A stretch of 64,000 bases of DNA from Patiria miniata (Eukaryota > Echinodermata > Asteroidea > Valvatida > Asterinidae): assembly GCF_015706575.1 (NCBI RefSeq), contig NW_024037056.1, positions 4,116,109 to 4,180,108 of the forward strand. The letters run 5' to 3'. The notes under the pieces are model-generated. The model was not told where the DNA came from. It saw only the letters and a list, made by a program, of their open reading frames with translations, and did not search any database. This document shows, piece by piece, positions 24,001-34,678 of the stretch. The stretch's first letter is position 1. Every line of letters begins with the position of its first letter. Made by a program: the position numbers and the translations under genes.

Positions 24001-27000
24001 TTGCATGCAGCATGTTCACACGAACTGACACGAACCAAATGTAATTTCTTGGGTCCTATACACATGTACTCACATGTCATTTATATGATGTACATGCACA
24101 TGTAGAAAATTTGTACAATGATGATTCTCCACTGTGAATAGAGCACAATTTACACCCTTTCAAGCTACACAGTCCATCATTTGCAGCTATCCAAAAAGTA
24201 ACTGACGCAGTTATTGTTGAAAAACATACTTGATCGGAAGATAGTAAGGGGACTAAACTCCCTGTGAAATTATTCTTTCTGGCAAGCTGTCATTTTGAAG
24301 AAGTCAATGAAAGAAGGCCTTTCCAACGGTGAGTCATTTCGTTGGAAAATTCCGTTTAGTAGTTGTTTTTTTTAATTTGGTGAAGCACGTGCAAGCTTTG
24401 GCACGACGCACACGCAACTGAGGGCGCTTTTGCTGTGATGTCATTTCAGGAAGACACTGTTCAGTTTAGGGGTTTTCTGTTCAAATTGTGAACCCAAACA
24501 TTTGCTCACTGAAAACATTTGTGAGAAAGGTTTGCTCATTGGTTTACTGCCATGTACATGCACTGACACACCAAAGAATCACCAAAGAAAAGAAAATTTA
24601 CAACAGCAAAATATCCAAAATTTTAGCAACTTTTTGTGCTGAAATAGCTGTAACATTGCGGTTTCTGCCTGAAATGTCATCACACTTTTGCTCATGAATA
24701 TGGACATTTGCATTAGCATAAAAACAAAAAAAACGGCACCAAAATACCCTTGAAGTTGGCAAAACGAAAATTTGAAAATAAGGTTAAATGGGACACAAAG
24801 GTGCATTTTCAAGGATTGCATTTTTAAAAATTACATTGCGTGGATCCCTTTTTAAGTCATGCTATTTTTAGTTTCAAAAAAGAGCAGCTGAACTGATTGA
24901 AGACATTGTAAATGTAGACAGGTCTGTTTGCCCCAATGCTGGTCTACCGTCATTGAATGTGCAGTAAAATAAAAAAATCATTACAATAAAATATTATAAA
25001 GCATTAGAATAAAAGTCTCCAGTGATCCATGTCACCAGACCCAGGGACCTGTACTAACAACAAAAAGGGACCCTGCAAAAATGACATGAAAAAAACAACT
25101 TTGTCTCTATTGTTGAAAGTTGAAGATTTATCACTCCCACTCCCAGACAAGGCCTTGGCACAGCATTCACAAAACTATTGGCACAGAAGTGGAACAGACA
25201 AATGTTTGAGCCAAGGCGCACTGGTTCCCATGGTTGACAACTTTTAATAAAAATGTAGTGAGGGGAACGATCTCACATGAACCTCCAGAAAAACATTCAT
25301 TGTGGTTGGTGGCATGGTAAAAAAATACAGGAAGAGATTTAAATGTGAGACAAGATGTTCAAAGACATCTACACTGTCAGCAGCAAGGTTTTATTTAGCC
25401 CTAACTCCCGAGAGTGTGTGATTAATCATACAATCTCTTTTTTTCTTTTTCATACATTTGTATTTTATTAAAGGAAACCCGAATTTGAGAATTCAGGACT
25501 ATGGGCCTTAATGCACAAGTCAGCCATATTGAATCAAAAGTGCGGTAAAATGATAAATCCACATTTTTGGATTTTGCAAAGAGAAAGGAAAGCAAGTAAA
25601 TTACTAATTAATTCAAGTCTGCTTTAATGAATAATTTAAAACTTGTAATTAAACATTCCCAAATGTTTTAAGCCAGATAAAAAAAAAATGACAGTAAAGT
25701 ATGGCTGCATGGATAGTCTGGCGCCATCCCTTTCAACAGTTAAAAATTTATGAAATACATTCAGGGAACTGGACAAAAAATGGCCAACTCATGCGTAAGG
25801 CCCATTAGAGGTAAAATAAAAAAACAAATTAGAAAGTCTGAAATAAGCCTCCACAATACATGTATTTTCATCAAAGGAAACGTATACATTTTTCTGAGAG
25901 AAATTGTTCCACCAACTTTTTGCATTGTAAACTTTAGTGTGAGCAAAAGTTCATGCGCTCATCGTTCTGAGTTGCAGATATTTTTTTCAAGGGAAACTTC
26001 AAGTTTTTGGACATCCTGAGTTATACCTGAATTATGATTTTTTGTTGGGAGGGGATTTTGAGGGGGGAAGGATGCATGGAGAGGAAATGATTTAATGGAT
26101 GAGGCTTTTTTTTTTGGCAAAAGAAATTGAAATGATGAAGGGTAGCAGGCTAACTTGAAATGAGTGAAGTGACGTGAAATATGATGTGTGCGCAAAGACA
26201 TCGGTTCAATTTCACGAAGCTGCAAGCAGAAAGCAGTCAGTTCACCTACATTGTACCAAGCAACTTTTAGTCATGAACGGGCCAACATTTATATGCAAAA
26301 ATCCATACCTCATGTTATCCTGGCTATTTGTATGCAAGGAAAACTTTGCTTGGGTGCAAACTGTTGCTGTACGGAGTCTGCAATTTTGAGCAACTTTGAT
26401 TTTTTTTTCTCATACCCTTGCAATATAGACCTAAAATATGATTGCATCAGGACCAGAGCACAATTTTATGGCTTTGCTTATAACCTTAAGCAAAACAATC
26501 TCTGCTTACTGTCAGCAGAGAAATTTGTGCTTTCGCTTAGCATATTCCGCAGGTTGCAAAGAATTTTGGCTAATGTGCATTTTTAAAGCACAAACCGTAA
26601 CTAAGGATTCTATGCATACAGGGTTAGCACTGTATCTTTTTGCTAGCGCTGTTAGCACAGAACGGTGATTGTAAGCGTGGAATTCTGTGGTTAGCAGAGC
26701 CATGAAGTTGGGCCAAGAACAAACTCTGGCGAAATAGATTAAGACCTTTTTGGTCTTTCAGAACACGACAGAATTAAGTTCTGTGCAGAAACGATGAAAG
26801 TCCAAAAAGACAGATGTGATCGGAACTTACCAAGCAGAGCCTGAAAAAGCCGGCTCTTGAAGATGCGAATGACCCTCTCGATGGCATTACGTAGGGGACG
26901 GTCACCGGGCTTGGTCAACTTGGAGTGGTAATCTTCCAACAGTTCCAAGGCCCTGTGGGCCTCTGCGAAAAGAACACAACACAATTGGAGATTTTATTAA

Positions 27001-30000
27001 TTATTCACTGTTACATTTGTACAGTAATGCTACTGGTCTCCACATTGATTCCGTACATGGATTCAGGAATGGCGTCCGTAAAAACCTCCTCAGCAGAAAG
27101 AAAGAAAACGATAACACCCCCCCCCACTCCTCCTCGAACACCCCAGCTTGTGTGTCCCTTTAAAGTTACTGATCATGAACATCTGTGAGATGTCCAGATT
27201 ATCAAGGGTTAGATGATAGATGGGCCAAGAGGGGAAAGCGTTAACACTTGCGGTTACGCTTGGCAGGTTGACTGGGCAAGATGATTACACCATACACAGA
27301 ACGTAATTAATGAGCGTCTCAGGGTTCAGATTGGTCTGCACTTTTATTCTTATTAATGGGCCCCGCAGAGAGTTGAAGTGTTGTAATTATTAATAACTCT
27401 AATTACACGCAGACATACATGAACATGTACATGGTGGAGTGAGAAACCTACCCACCCCAATAGTGGGGGGGGGGGGTGTTTCATCGGTTAGGCCGTCCAT
27501 TTTCAAATAATTTAGTACTCGATTATTTGAAACTGCATCTATCGAGGGTGCATTTACGGGTAGTATGGAAACTGGTTACCCGATTGAAAACAAAAATGGG
27601 TACCCAGGTACCCGTTAAAGAAGCCCAACCCAAAATTCAAATCTCGGAAGTTGCTGTTCAGATTTTTCATAAAGGTCCGCACAATAATACTGCCATATTT
27701 GTGTGTCAATGCAGCAAGATACAAGTTTGGACAGTAAGCTATGCTTTATGGTGAAAACTGCAACTTTACGCGAGCGCCATAAACATGAAGTATGTGTTGT
27801 TTTCCCATGTAGCCTGGTTTTCATTTTGAAAATGACATTCAAAAGCTTTCTTTTACATTGTCTGAGAAGTTGCTAAGTTATTTGTCAAGTTGGTTACGGG
27901 TACCCAATCCCATAATCTGGAACCGGTTCCTGACATCAACGGTACCCGGTTCCGATACACAGCCCTTAAAATCTGCATTTGACCGAATTTTCGAATAAAA
28001 CTCGCCAATCAAATTTTACACAAGCCAGCTGCAACTGTACTTCTCACTGGCCCAAAGTTGCATGCAAAGTGCGCCGGTTAAAATTTGCACGCGGCAATCA
28101 ATATTATGGTCCGCTGGTGTATTTTACAGTGAGTATAACTATCAAGGACTTTACCCAGAGAATGGATACAACTAACCAACGTTTGACAATTAAAACAAAG
28201 CACACAACTTTACGATTAAAATAACACAGTCGTGTGTGCACTCGCATGCTTTTCTTTTCTTTAAAAAAAAATTCAAACTGGCAAAAAGTTATTCGAATAT
28301 TCAGTTGGTGATCGAATATTCCAATGTTCCGTTTATTCGGGACAGCCCTATCATCCCTTGGGCCAAAAAACAAAAGTCTCCGGTTTCTGGTATGGAGCTT
28401 GCCCAAAAAGTGGTGCGGTGACGCGGCTTTTTTTTTTACCTGTCTTTTTTGCTTCAAATGTCGGCTGATGACTGCAAATGGTGCCCGACTAAACTTAGTG
28501 CAAATATATGGGAGTCCGGAGAGGCCACACAAAGCTTATTCTCGATCATAACCCCATCTAAAAACACGTTAAAATTGTGCAGCAGCAGGATTCCAGTCAA
28601 ACCAGTGAGTTTGGCAGTTTTGAGACATCATCTTTTATTGAAAAAAACTTTTTCATTTTGCCGACGCGCATGGCTACGGTGACGCGCGCGCATACCAGAA
28701 ACCGGAGACTTTTTTTGGCCTTGTGGTTTTTAGTTTCATTAGTTCATATCGAATCAACTGCCTGGTTTGAAGCTTTCATTACCAAGAAAGCGACCGAGAG
28801 ACTTATGAAATTATGCGTTGGTATAATTCAGTGTTATGAGATTTTTTTCAATCTTGTTACTGGGATTTAGAGGTGCACCATACTGGGTCAATTTGATGCT
28901 AAACCCTCACTTAATCCCACTTGATAAGTCCGTGGGGAAATCCCATTAGTTTTGCTCCTCTTTCAATGGAAGGGTGTTTAATTTATTCAGCCTCTGCAAC
29001 ATTAACAGGCTGGACCAGTTACATGTTAATGTACTTGTTGTTGGGTGTGAAATACATGCACATGTTTACATGAATCTTTGCACACAATTCGGCTCTATAG
29101 TGTACACTTTTGTTTGTACATGTACAAATCCATGGTGCATTTTCTTATTCAGAAAAATAAATAACGAAAAAAAAATTGTTCAGCCACAAAAACATCTCAC
29201 AATCTTTCTTTAGGGGTAGGGGGGGGGAAATCTTTAGAAGTTTGTCCACTTTTTGACTTGTTAATGGATTTTTTTTTACAATGGGGATAAATAGTGTGGT
29301 GAAGCAGTTACATGTTTAAAACTGTTTACAGACCTGGTCGCTGATAATTACTTTAGCCTTCAGCTCCAGCCATTATCGGCCACCAGGCCCCTAACTGCTT
29401 TAGCACACTAGTACTATCCCCTTAATCAAGGCATTGAGGTTGGAATTACTCAACCATGAATTGCAGGACTCCACACCCATGCTCCTTTTAAGGTAAATCC
29501 ATTGCACAGCTGATGTTTTGACCACAGTTGACAGAGCACTGTTATTGTTCAACAACCCAGGATTGACTTTATGCATACATGTACTTTGTTTACATAGGTC
29601 ACAGGCATGTTAACAATGTATTTTATCATTATAAACCCATACAGCACAGCACTGACATAAGACAGCCATGGATGTTACTGTAGAACTACATGGTAGAAGC
29701 TGATCTTGTTCAAACGAAAATTCCTCCAAAACAATTTGAAATACTCAATACAATTAGAAGAAAAAGAAACATCAACAAGACAATTGAACTCTTTTCTCCA
29801 TCAAAAAAGGTATCGTTGTTCACACTTACAGTCATAAATACATGGACATTGTCTTAACATCCCCCCCCTACATGTATCCCCCTCCCCCCCCCCTCCAAAA
29901 AAAAGGACAACAAAATGAGTCACAGTCAAAAACAAATCAAACAATGTTATGATTCATTGAAGACGTTCTGCAGCGTCATAACACCAGAGCCCCCTCTGTG

Positions 30001-31268
30001 CATACTGTGCATTTACTCAGCACTGAATTCAGTTATAAATGGTACTTCCTCTGACCACATGTGTGGTTATGTAACTGATGTCTGCTGCAAACTAGTGCGA
30101 AGTGGTCTTAGGCAATGAATTTCCACCCTGAAATTCATGCCTGTGATAATTATAGTGAAACCGTCCATAGACCTACAAAGAGTATGCAAAGGTACCATGT
30201 ACCGGGTACATGTACACGATGTGAAAAAAAGGGGAATGTTTTATTCTAATGTATGTTCTGACACCCATATGTTCCAACTGCTCATATTCCTATTCCTATC
30301 CCTAACCCTAACCGGAAGTAACACAATTTTAAGTGCTGGTTGTCGAAACATATGTAGGGGTGTCGGAACATAGAGCAGTCACTATCTTATTCTTTCCAAG
30401 TAGGGCCTGTGGTCATTTCGTAAGAATGTTTTTAAAACCCGAAAGGATTCCATTAAAAACCTTCAATACAAGTACTAGTATTACCGGTACTAGCACAACA
30501 CACAAATTAGTTTGAGGCCCCAAACAGTCTTGTTTACAAACAAACAAACAAAAATTAAACCAATCTGGGCAATAATAACTTTTTATATTACACTCGACTA
30601 ACTAGTTAACGATGTTTACAACAAATACAGGAATGTTGTGGATAGAGGGCAGGATTTTTTTAGGGAGTTTTGGGGTAAAATGACCATCAAAAATAGAGAT
30701 GGCAATCACCCGCAAATCCCGCGATGCACTGTGAATGCACGAAACCACATTGATTTGCAAATGCAAGGCAACACAAATGCATGAGAAAATAACATTTTGC
30801 GAAAGATACAATTCACAATTACAAAAATAGGGATGGCTACTGAAGTAAGTCAGGAAAGAAAGCAGTAAACTAGTAGTAGATCCTGACGCCACTAATGTGG
30901 TTGTGTTCAAAGTCTATGAAGAGTTGAGTGCATTTTCAAAGTATTTTCTAACAAAATTGAAAATGTTTTTCAGTCCAAGATTATCATGTTCATGTCTTTT
31001 CAACATTTCTGCAATGACTGACCTTTATTGACATTGATTGAGATATTATATGATGAAAAAATTGGCGTCAGGATTCAACTTCTTCCATTGTATAAGGCAT
31101 TTTGAAATGATAAAAACAAACATGACAAACTAAAACAGGTAACAAAAAGGGGCCAACAAAAATGACTTAAATTTTTACTTTTTTTTTTTGGTTGTACATT
31201 TTCTTCCAATTTTCCATAGTTTGAGAGTAAAATTACAATTTTTACAAACCTTGCTTCCGAACTGGCAT
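15381..31268 (-). CDS. dlg1: Discs large homolog (Dlg1-type MAGUK), N-terminal exons, partial
   Basis: Dlg proteins are membrane-associated guanylate kinase scaffolds at cell junctions and synapses that cluster channels, receptors and polarity proteins. Three coding exons join in phase: 31268-31250, 26962-26831 and 15523-15381, giving 98 residues. Residues 1-6 are MPVRKQ, identical to the start of human DLG1. Residues 7 to about 60 are the L27 heteromerisation domain ([14 protein letters not shown], then ERVI.IF.S.LFQALLDIQEFYE). The tail [19 protein letters not shown] matches the conserved post-L27 segment, very close to fly Dlg. The PDZ1-3, SH3 and GK domains are not in this window and should lie to the left. 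The intron 1 donor (GTTTGT) is weak. The promoter side faces a TMEM126A gene. Assignment to Dlg is firm; the vertebrate paralogue number is not meaningful because invertebrates usually have one gene. Confidence 0.93.
17636..17901. mobile_element. MITE with AGACCGAT terminal inverted repeats
   Basis: Left end AGACCGATCATTAACCCC then GCCCA; the complement of the right end reads AGACCGATTCATTTAGCTCC then GCCCA, with one gap. AAC flanks both sides (17633-17635 and 17902-17904), a plausible 3-bp target duplication as in Harbinger-type elements. The 266-bp interior is GC-rich, contains repeated GCATG/CACG words and has no transposase frame. A solitary end of the same type lies at 14735-14760. Confidence 0.7.
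18621..18912 (+). repeat. Dispersed repeat family H, copy 2
   Basis: Same family as 13063-13349 (inverted) and 19751-20005. Diagnostic shared blocks: TCAAGTGACTGTTTTTAACA, AAAGCAGGATTGACTGGCTG, a TATGATCTGACTGTTGGTGA block and GGCATGGCA. No coding potential. Confidence 0.65.
19751..20005 (+). repeat. Dispersed repeat family H, copy 3
   Basis: Begins CTTTCAGTCAAAATCAGTCA and ends near AAAGGCATGGCA. It carries an inserted or expanded TACATG tract in the middle, which the other copies lack. Same orientation as the copy at 18.6 kb. Confidence 0.65.
20972..21001. repeat. 30-base C-run
   Basis: An uninterrupted homopolymer downstream of several shorter C-runs (20.85-20.97 kb). It is followed by about 150 bp of GC-rich sequence with a faint LINE-tail-like frame. 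Length is likely to be unreliable in sequencing. Confidence 0.9.
21540..21685. mobile_element. Short inverted-repeat element (about 146 bp)
   Basis: The ends are inverted repeats of about 30 bp. Left begins AAGGCCCCCTTCAATGG and the complement of the right end begins with the same 17 bases, after which the arms share AAA.C..TTGTGC. The outer bases also resemble each other in inverted form. The interior is an AT-rich segment without genes. A MITE or solo foldback. Confidence 0.65.
23562..23658. repeat. (CATGTC)n hexamer array
   Basis: About sixteen tandem copies of CCATGT/CATGTC with one variant unit (CCATGG) near the left end. Long open frames arise on the minus strand (Met-Asp or Trp-Thr repeats) purely because the unit length is a multiple of three; they are not genes. 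Confidence 0.92.
26831..26962 (-). CDS. dlg1: dlg exon 2 (L27 domain core)
   Basis: Acceptor TGTTCTTTTCGCAG, donor GTAAGT. The exon starts with the last two bases of the E7 codon, carries 43 full codons and ends with the first base of D51. Encoded helices: [15 protein letters not shown], then [14 protein letters not shown], then SRLFQALL, matching the three-helix L27 fold that pairs Dlg with CASK/MPP-type partners. Confidence 0.95.
28361..28720. mobile_element. Foldback element with TIRs of about 30 bp
   Basis: The left arm contains AAGTCTCCGGTTTCTGGTAT. The complement of the right arm carries the same block preceded by GGCCAAAAAA. A secondary inverted block (CGGTGACGCG) lies inside both arms. 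The interior is AT-rich and non-coding, with no confirmed target duplication. Confidence 0.65.
30640..30830 (+). repeat. Dispersed repeat family I, copy 2 (diverged)
   Basis: Shares AGAGGGCAGG.TTTTT, AAATA.AGATGGC.ATCAC, GCGATGCAC.GT and a CA..TTGATT block, in order, with 33679-33993. More diverged than the other two copies and without a clear right end. Confidence 0.45.
31250..31268 (-). CDS. dlg1: dlg exon 1 coding part (MPVRKQ)
   Basis: ATG at 31268 followed by CCAGTTCGGAAGCAAG, then donor GTTTGT. The last G is the first base of the E7 codon, which is completed by the L27 exon. The six residues are identical to the N-terminus of human DLG1, which fixes the start. The 5' UTR continues upstream into a CpG-rich block; the larger frame that crosses this exon on the same strand is in a different frame and is not the protein. 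Confidence 0.92.
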
Positions 31269-32267
31269 ATTTTCCGAGGTACAAACACAGCGTAAATCCG
31301 GTAACGTGGGCTATTTCCGGTTAGCTTGCGCTTGTCAACAGTTGCGATGCACACAGCGGCGCGAGCGAGCACAGCATGCGGCCCGTCAGCACTCCACACG
31401 GTACCGTTGACTGCACCGTACACGCGGGACTCGACTTGACTGTCGACCAACAAACTTTCCCGTAAACGCCCAACTTGTCCCAAAAATCCTCTCCCACGGG
31501 CAATCACAAGCACAAGCAGTCCGCTAAACGTCAGGTCTAGTAGGCTAGGTGACAGACCAGGGCTGTGCACCTCAACACAGTCCCATTAAACCAAATTTCG
31601 GCGAGCTAGGGCGAAGTTTTCCCCGTGTTTTCGAAGCAGTTAAATCTCCACACGGCAAAATGGCGACCTCGATTGACCGCGCGTCGCACACTTGGTCACG
31701 TGACTCTGATGACCTACTAACCTTTGACCTATATGCCATGTGCACAAAGTACATGTACTTTTCTAAATTCTATTCGACAACAGTCATGACAGTGGCATTT
31801 TGGGAAAGAGTAAGTTCTTTTATTGATTGCAATTTGGCTTGAGTAAAACTAAAAGAAAAACAACTTGAACGTCGTGTATAAAGAGAGCAAGGTTGTGCTT
31901 ATCTCAAATTTTGAGGAATGTTTTGGGCGACCAGCTAGTAAAACAAGTCCAACAGATGACAGAACTTGATAGTTGAAGCATGGAGGAATCTAGTCCGAAA
32001 ATTTGGGACTCTCAATACTGCGTTTACTCCTTGGCACACTTTGGTTTACTCATTATTAAGCTAAAAGTGCATGGAGGTAGGAAACATGGTCATGTAAGGT
32101 TAAAATTAAAGTTTCCGTACGAATAGTTGAGCCATATTTTACTAAATAATACTTGTGCCTACCAACAGTAACTGGTCTCCATTTGTTCTTGACTTAAGTT
32201 AATTTGAGTTGAATTGCATTTATTATAGGCCTAACTTGAGTGCAGATTTTGCCACATCCGAGAAACC
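31269..32267. promoter_or_regulatory. Divergent promoter between dlg and TMEM126A
   Basis: About 1 kb separates the two start codons, which point away from each other. The dlg-proximal half (about 31.3-31.72 kb) is CpG-rich. It contains a YY1-type AAAATGGCG (31657-31665) and the palindrome GTCACGTGAC (31695-31704), an E-box/CLEAR-like site. An AG acceptor-like sequence just before the TMEM126A start (near 32244) suggests a possible non-coding first exon. Shared use by both genes is inferred, not shown. Confidence 0.55.
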
Positions 32268-32419
32268 ATGGCAATATCACGCAAAGATGTAGTTTCCGTG
32301 GTAACTGAGCAATCATCAACCCAATCCAAGGAGCAGGTTGGCACGGGCGAGTATTTGTCAGCTTCCGAGGCGCTGGAAAAACAGCTGCAGCTTGTGAAGA
32401 AACTACCAGATAGCAAAAG
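32268..32419 (+). CDS. TMEM126A: TMEM126A exon 1
   Basis: The ATG is in good context (ACCATGG). 50 codons plus two bases (AG) run to donor GTAAAT. It encodes a hydrophilic N-terminus (MAISRKDVVSVVTEQSS, later EYLSASEALEKQLQLVKKLP) that probably faces the matrix or carries targeting information. Confidence 0.85.
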
Positions 32420-34678
32420 GTAAATCAACTTTTTGGTCATCGCGTAGTTTAGGACACCTCTTATGTTTTACAAGTTCCGTTCGTAAATCAAAACCCTGCC
32501 CTCTTTCCACAACATTCTAGCTGGGAAAGATTTCCATATACGAAGTTCACTCAACACCCTGTGTACAAACCCTATGAGATTGGACTGAAAAATTCTAAGT
32601 GTTTTCTAAGAAAATGCTTGTATTTTCTCATGGCTCAAATTGACTTTGATGACATGAAATTGCTATCTGAGGGCTTGTTAGTCAATACAGAGGAAAATTA
32701 GTGAACTTCGCATATGGTAATCTTGCCTTCTTCTAGCTGATATGCAATATGGTATCTTAGCAAAACTATCTAGATGATTTTCCAAACACATAAAGTGACT
32801 TTTCCTGCTTGTATTATACTAAGCCAATTGTTTAGGTACTGGTACTAGGGCCTAAGTCCCAAAACATAAAAGTGTCTTTCATTTTCTTACATGGAACGGG
32901 GTCCTAAACTACACGATCACCGACTTTTCATTGCCCATGAATGACAGTCAGCAATGTGTACATGCACACTCAATTTAGCACTCTGTCTGCAACGAGAAGA
33001 CTTTGATATGTATTCCAAATATTGTGGTCTGCAGATCAGCTAATTTTTTATAAAATTACAAAGCACCTTTTTCAGAGGATGTGAATTGGTCCTTATTCGT
33101 TAGGTCATTGTCCCAAATTTTGTTGAAAAAACTTCCTAATAAAAACAAGTAATCAAAGTTATGTCATTTTTATATAATTAATTGAAGATATAATTTTGAT
33201 TTGTTCTGTCCATGCAGCTGGCCGTTTGGTTACGGACCACTTGTTCTCTCCATCAATGCGGGTCTCGTCGGCGTGATCGGAAACTCCTTCTTTCGTCGGA
33301 TGTTGATGGTCCGGAGAGGTCTGTTTCTGACCAGTATACCAAGCACCTTGATGCCTGCCCTTTTGATTGCTCCAGCTTACATGAAGTTTGTTACGCACCC
33401 AATACTCCTGAACGACTTGGATTGCGCGGTGTGTGCGGAAATACGGGGCGGATTGATCAACTTTCTACTTGGTAAGAGCGTGGGATAAGGGGTGGGTGGG
33501 GGTAAGGCTACATAATGGAAGTCTGAAAACACTAGATCCTTAGAATAATTGACTGGGGGAAAAAAGAGGGCAATTGTGTAGGGCCCTGTCGCCTATAAGG
33601 AAACAAAAATCCACTTTTAGGTTATTGGACGTTTACCAAATTAGTTAGTGACATTACAAACCAACAAGTACATGTATAGAGGGCAGGGTTTTTATTTGTT
33701 GAGGGAAATTTTGAGGTAAGCGACGATGATTACGACACAACGCAACACGAAAATAAAGATGGCGATCACTGCGATGCACAGTAACACCCAACATCGCGTT
33801 GATTCTCATGGCACCAACTGTAAAACGTGTAAAGAAAATCACGTTTTCTACCGCAAGAAACTGTTCAAATTTACTAAAACTGGTGTCATTAGAATTAAGC
33901 GAAGTTTGCTTCAGGTTGAAAAAGTTATTTTTGAATGATAAAAACACCCTTGACTCTAATTTGATCAAAACTAAACACTACACAATCGCCAAAATGAGAA
34001 CCCCCTGTTCTTAATTGGAACACCTGCTTTCCCTTCTTGGAGCACCCTGGGAACGCACCTTGAGTCCCTAGTATCTGCAGCGGAGCCTGTTTTACAATCT
34101 GGCAGGAAGCACAGGGTACTCTGTGCATGTTCTCTTTAGTAGCTCTCAGGAATCCAAAGGCAGCATTTCAAAAGATAAAACATGATGTCAAGCTTTAAGA
34201 CTCTCGCTAAGACATCCTTGACATAAAACATGGGGGATTTTCAAAACTTTTCTAACATAGTGAATATCGCAAGAAAGAAAACCATTGTCTGGCTTCCTCT
34301 CAGTAATGATGGGAGGCCTGGGGAGGGTAACTTAGCTGAAAATGCTTGAATTTGTCAACAGTCATCGTCGAGTTTACTTGTTCTCTTTCTCTTGCATTTG
34401 CCGCATTGTCAGGGGCTATGTATCCTGTCTTACTGGCAGCTCCTCTCAACGCAGCGTTGGCCAGACGCTACGACACGGTCAAGGTACCCTCCATGTCCTT
34501 CAAGAACTTCGACCGGAGCCACTTTGTCAAATTCTGGAGGAGCAAGATCCGGTACTTCAAGGGGCAGTTCGTCACCATCGCAATTTTCCAGACCATTTTC
34601 GGGATGTTTATCGCCGGATCTCAGATGCGGGTCGCCAAGGAGGACCTCGGTCAGAAACTTGTCAAAGTAGAACCTTGA
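32268..34678 (+). CDS. TMEM126A: TMEM126A-like mitochondrial complex I assembly protein
   Basis: Three exons (32268-32419, 33218-33471, 34413-34678) join in phase to 223 residues, slightly longer than the 195-residue human protein because of a longer N-terminus. Family hallmarks: GLVGVIGNSFFRR.L early, LNDLDCAVCAEIRGGL (human GDLDCETCTITRSGL), then GAMYPVLLAAPLNAALARRY (human GGLYPVFLAIPVNGGLAARY). Four hydrophobic segments fit a multi-spanning inner-membrane protein. In mammals TMEM126A binds ND4 and helps assemble the distal membrane arm of complex I; the same role is inferred here. The exon 3 start is set by a long pyrimidine tract ending GTCAG at 34412, which gives gap-free alignment; an AG about 60 bp earlier would add about 20 residues. 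Lies head-to-head with dlg. Confidence 0.92.
33218..33471 (+). CDS. TMEM126A: TMEM126A exon 2
   Basis: Acceptor CCATGCAG, donor GTAAGA. Its first base completes S51. It encodes the first two hydrophobic segments and the DLDC..C signature, which is diagnostic of the family, and ends with the first base of a glycine codon. Confidence 0.92.
33679..33993 (+). repeat. Dispersed repeat family I, copy 3 (in TMEM126A intron 2)
   Basis: Similar in order to 4128-4421 and to the weaker 30.64-30.83 kb copy. Runs from AGAGGGCAGGGTTTTT through GATGGCGATCACTGCGATGC to TTTGATCAAAACTAAA and ACAATCGCCAA. Inserted within an intron, so neutral for the protein. Confidence 0.55.
34413..34678 (+). CDS. TMEM126A: TMEM126A exon 3 and stop
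   Basis: Starts with GG completing the split glycine and ends TGA at 34676-34678. It encodes AMYPVLLAAPLNAALARRYD, a basic loop (SHFVKFWRSKIRYFKGQ) and a last hydrophobic segment (FVTIAIFQTIFGMFIAGSQM), as in the vertebrate family. Longer overlapping frames on both strands here are shadows. Confidence 0.92.

Larger units (their letters stand above)
15524..26830. other. 11.3-kb dlg intron
   Basis: No convincing exon. It holds the MITE at 17.6-17.9 kb, two copies of repeat family H (18.6 and 19.75 kb), a 30-base C-run with a LINE-like tail near 21.0-21.15 kb, an inverted-repeat element at 21.54 kb, G-runs near 23.17 and 23.3 kb, a CATGTC hexamer array at 23.56 kb and dense ACATGT tracts. A GC-rich minus-strand frame with several cysteines (about 23.79-24.0 kb) is unexplained. 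A repeat fragment rich in GCTTA/TTAGCA words at 26.44-26.72 kb has a shorter relative near 45.53-45.60 kb. Confidence 0.6.
26963..31249. other. dlg intron 1 (4.3 kb)
   Basis: No additional exon recognised. It contains C- and G-runs near 27.12 and 27.47 kb, a segment with recurrent GGGTACCC/GGTACC words (27.5-27.96 kb), a foldback element (28.36-28.72 kb), an interstitial telomere-like CCCTAACCCTAACC near 30.30 kb and a weak copy of repeat family I (30.64-30.83 kb). Confidence 0.6.

Noticed and set aside
31175-31570. 131-residue minus frame across the dlg first exon
   Set aside because: The MPVRKQ start in another frame splices exactly to the L27 exon; the longer frame is open because of CpG-rich 5' UTR.
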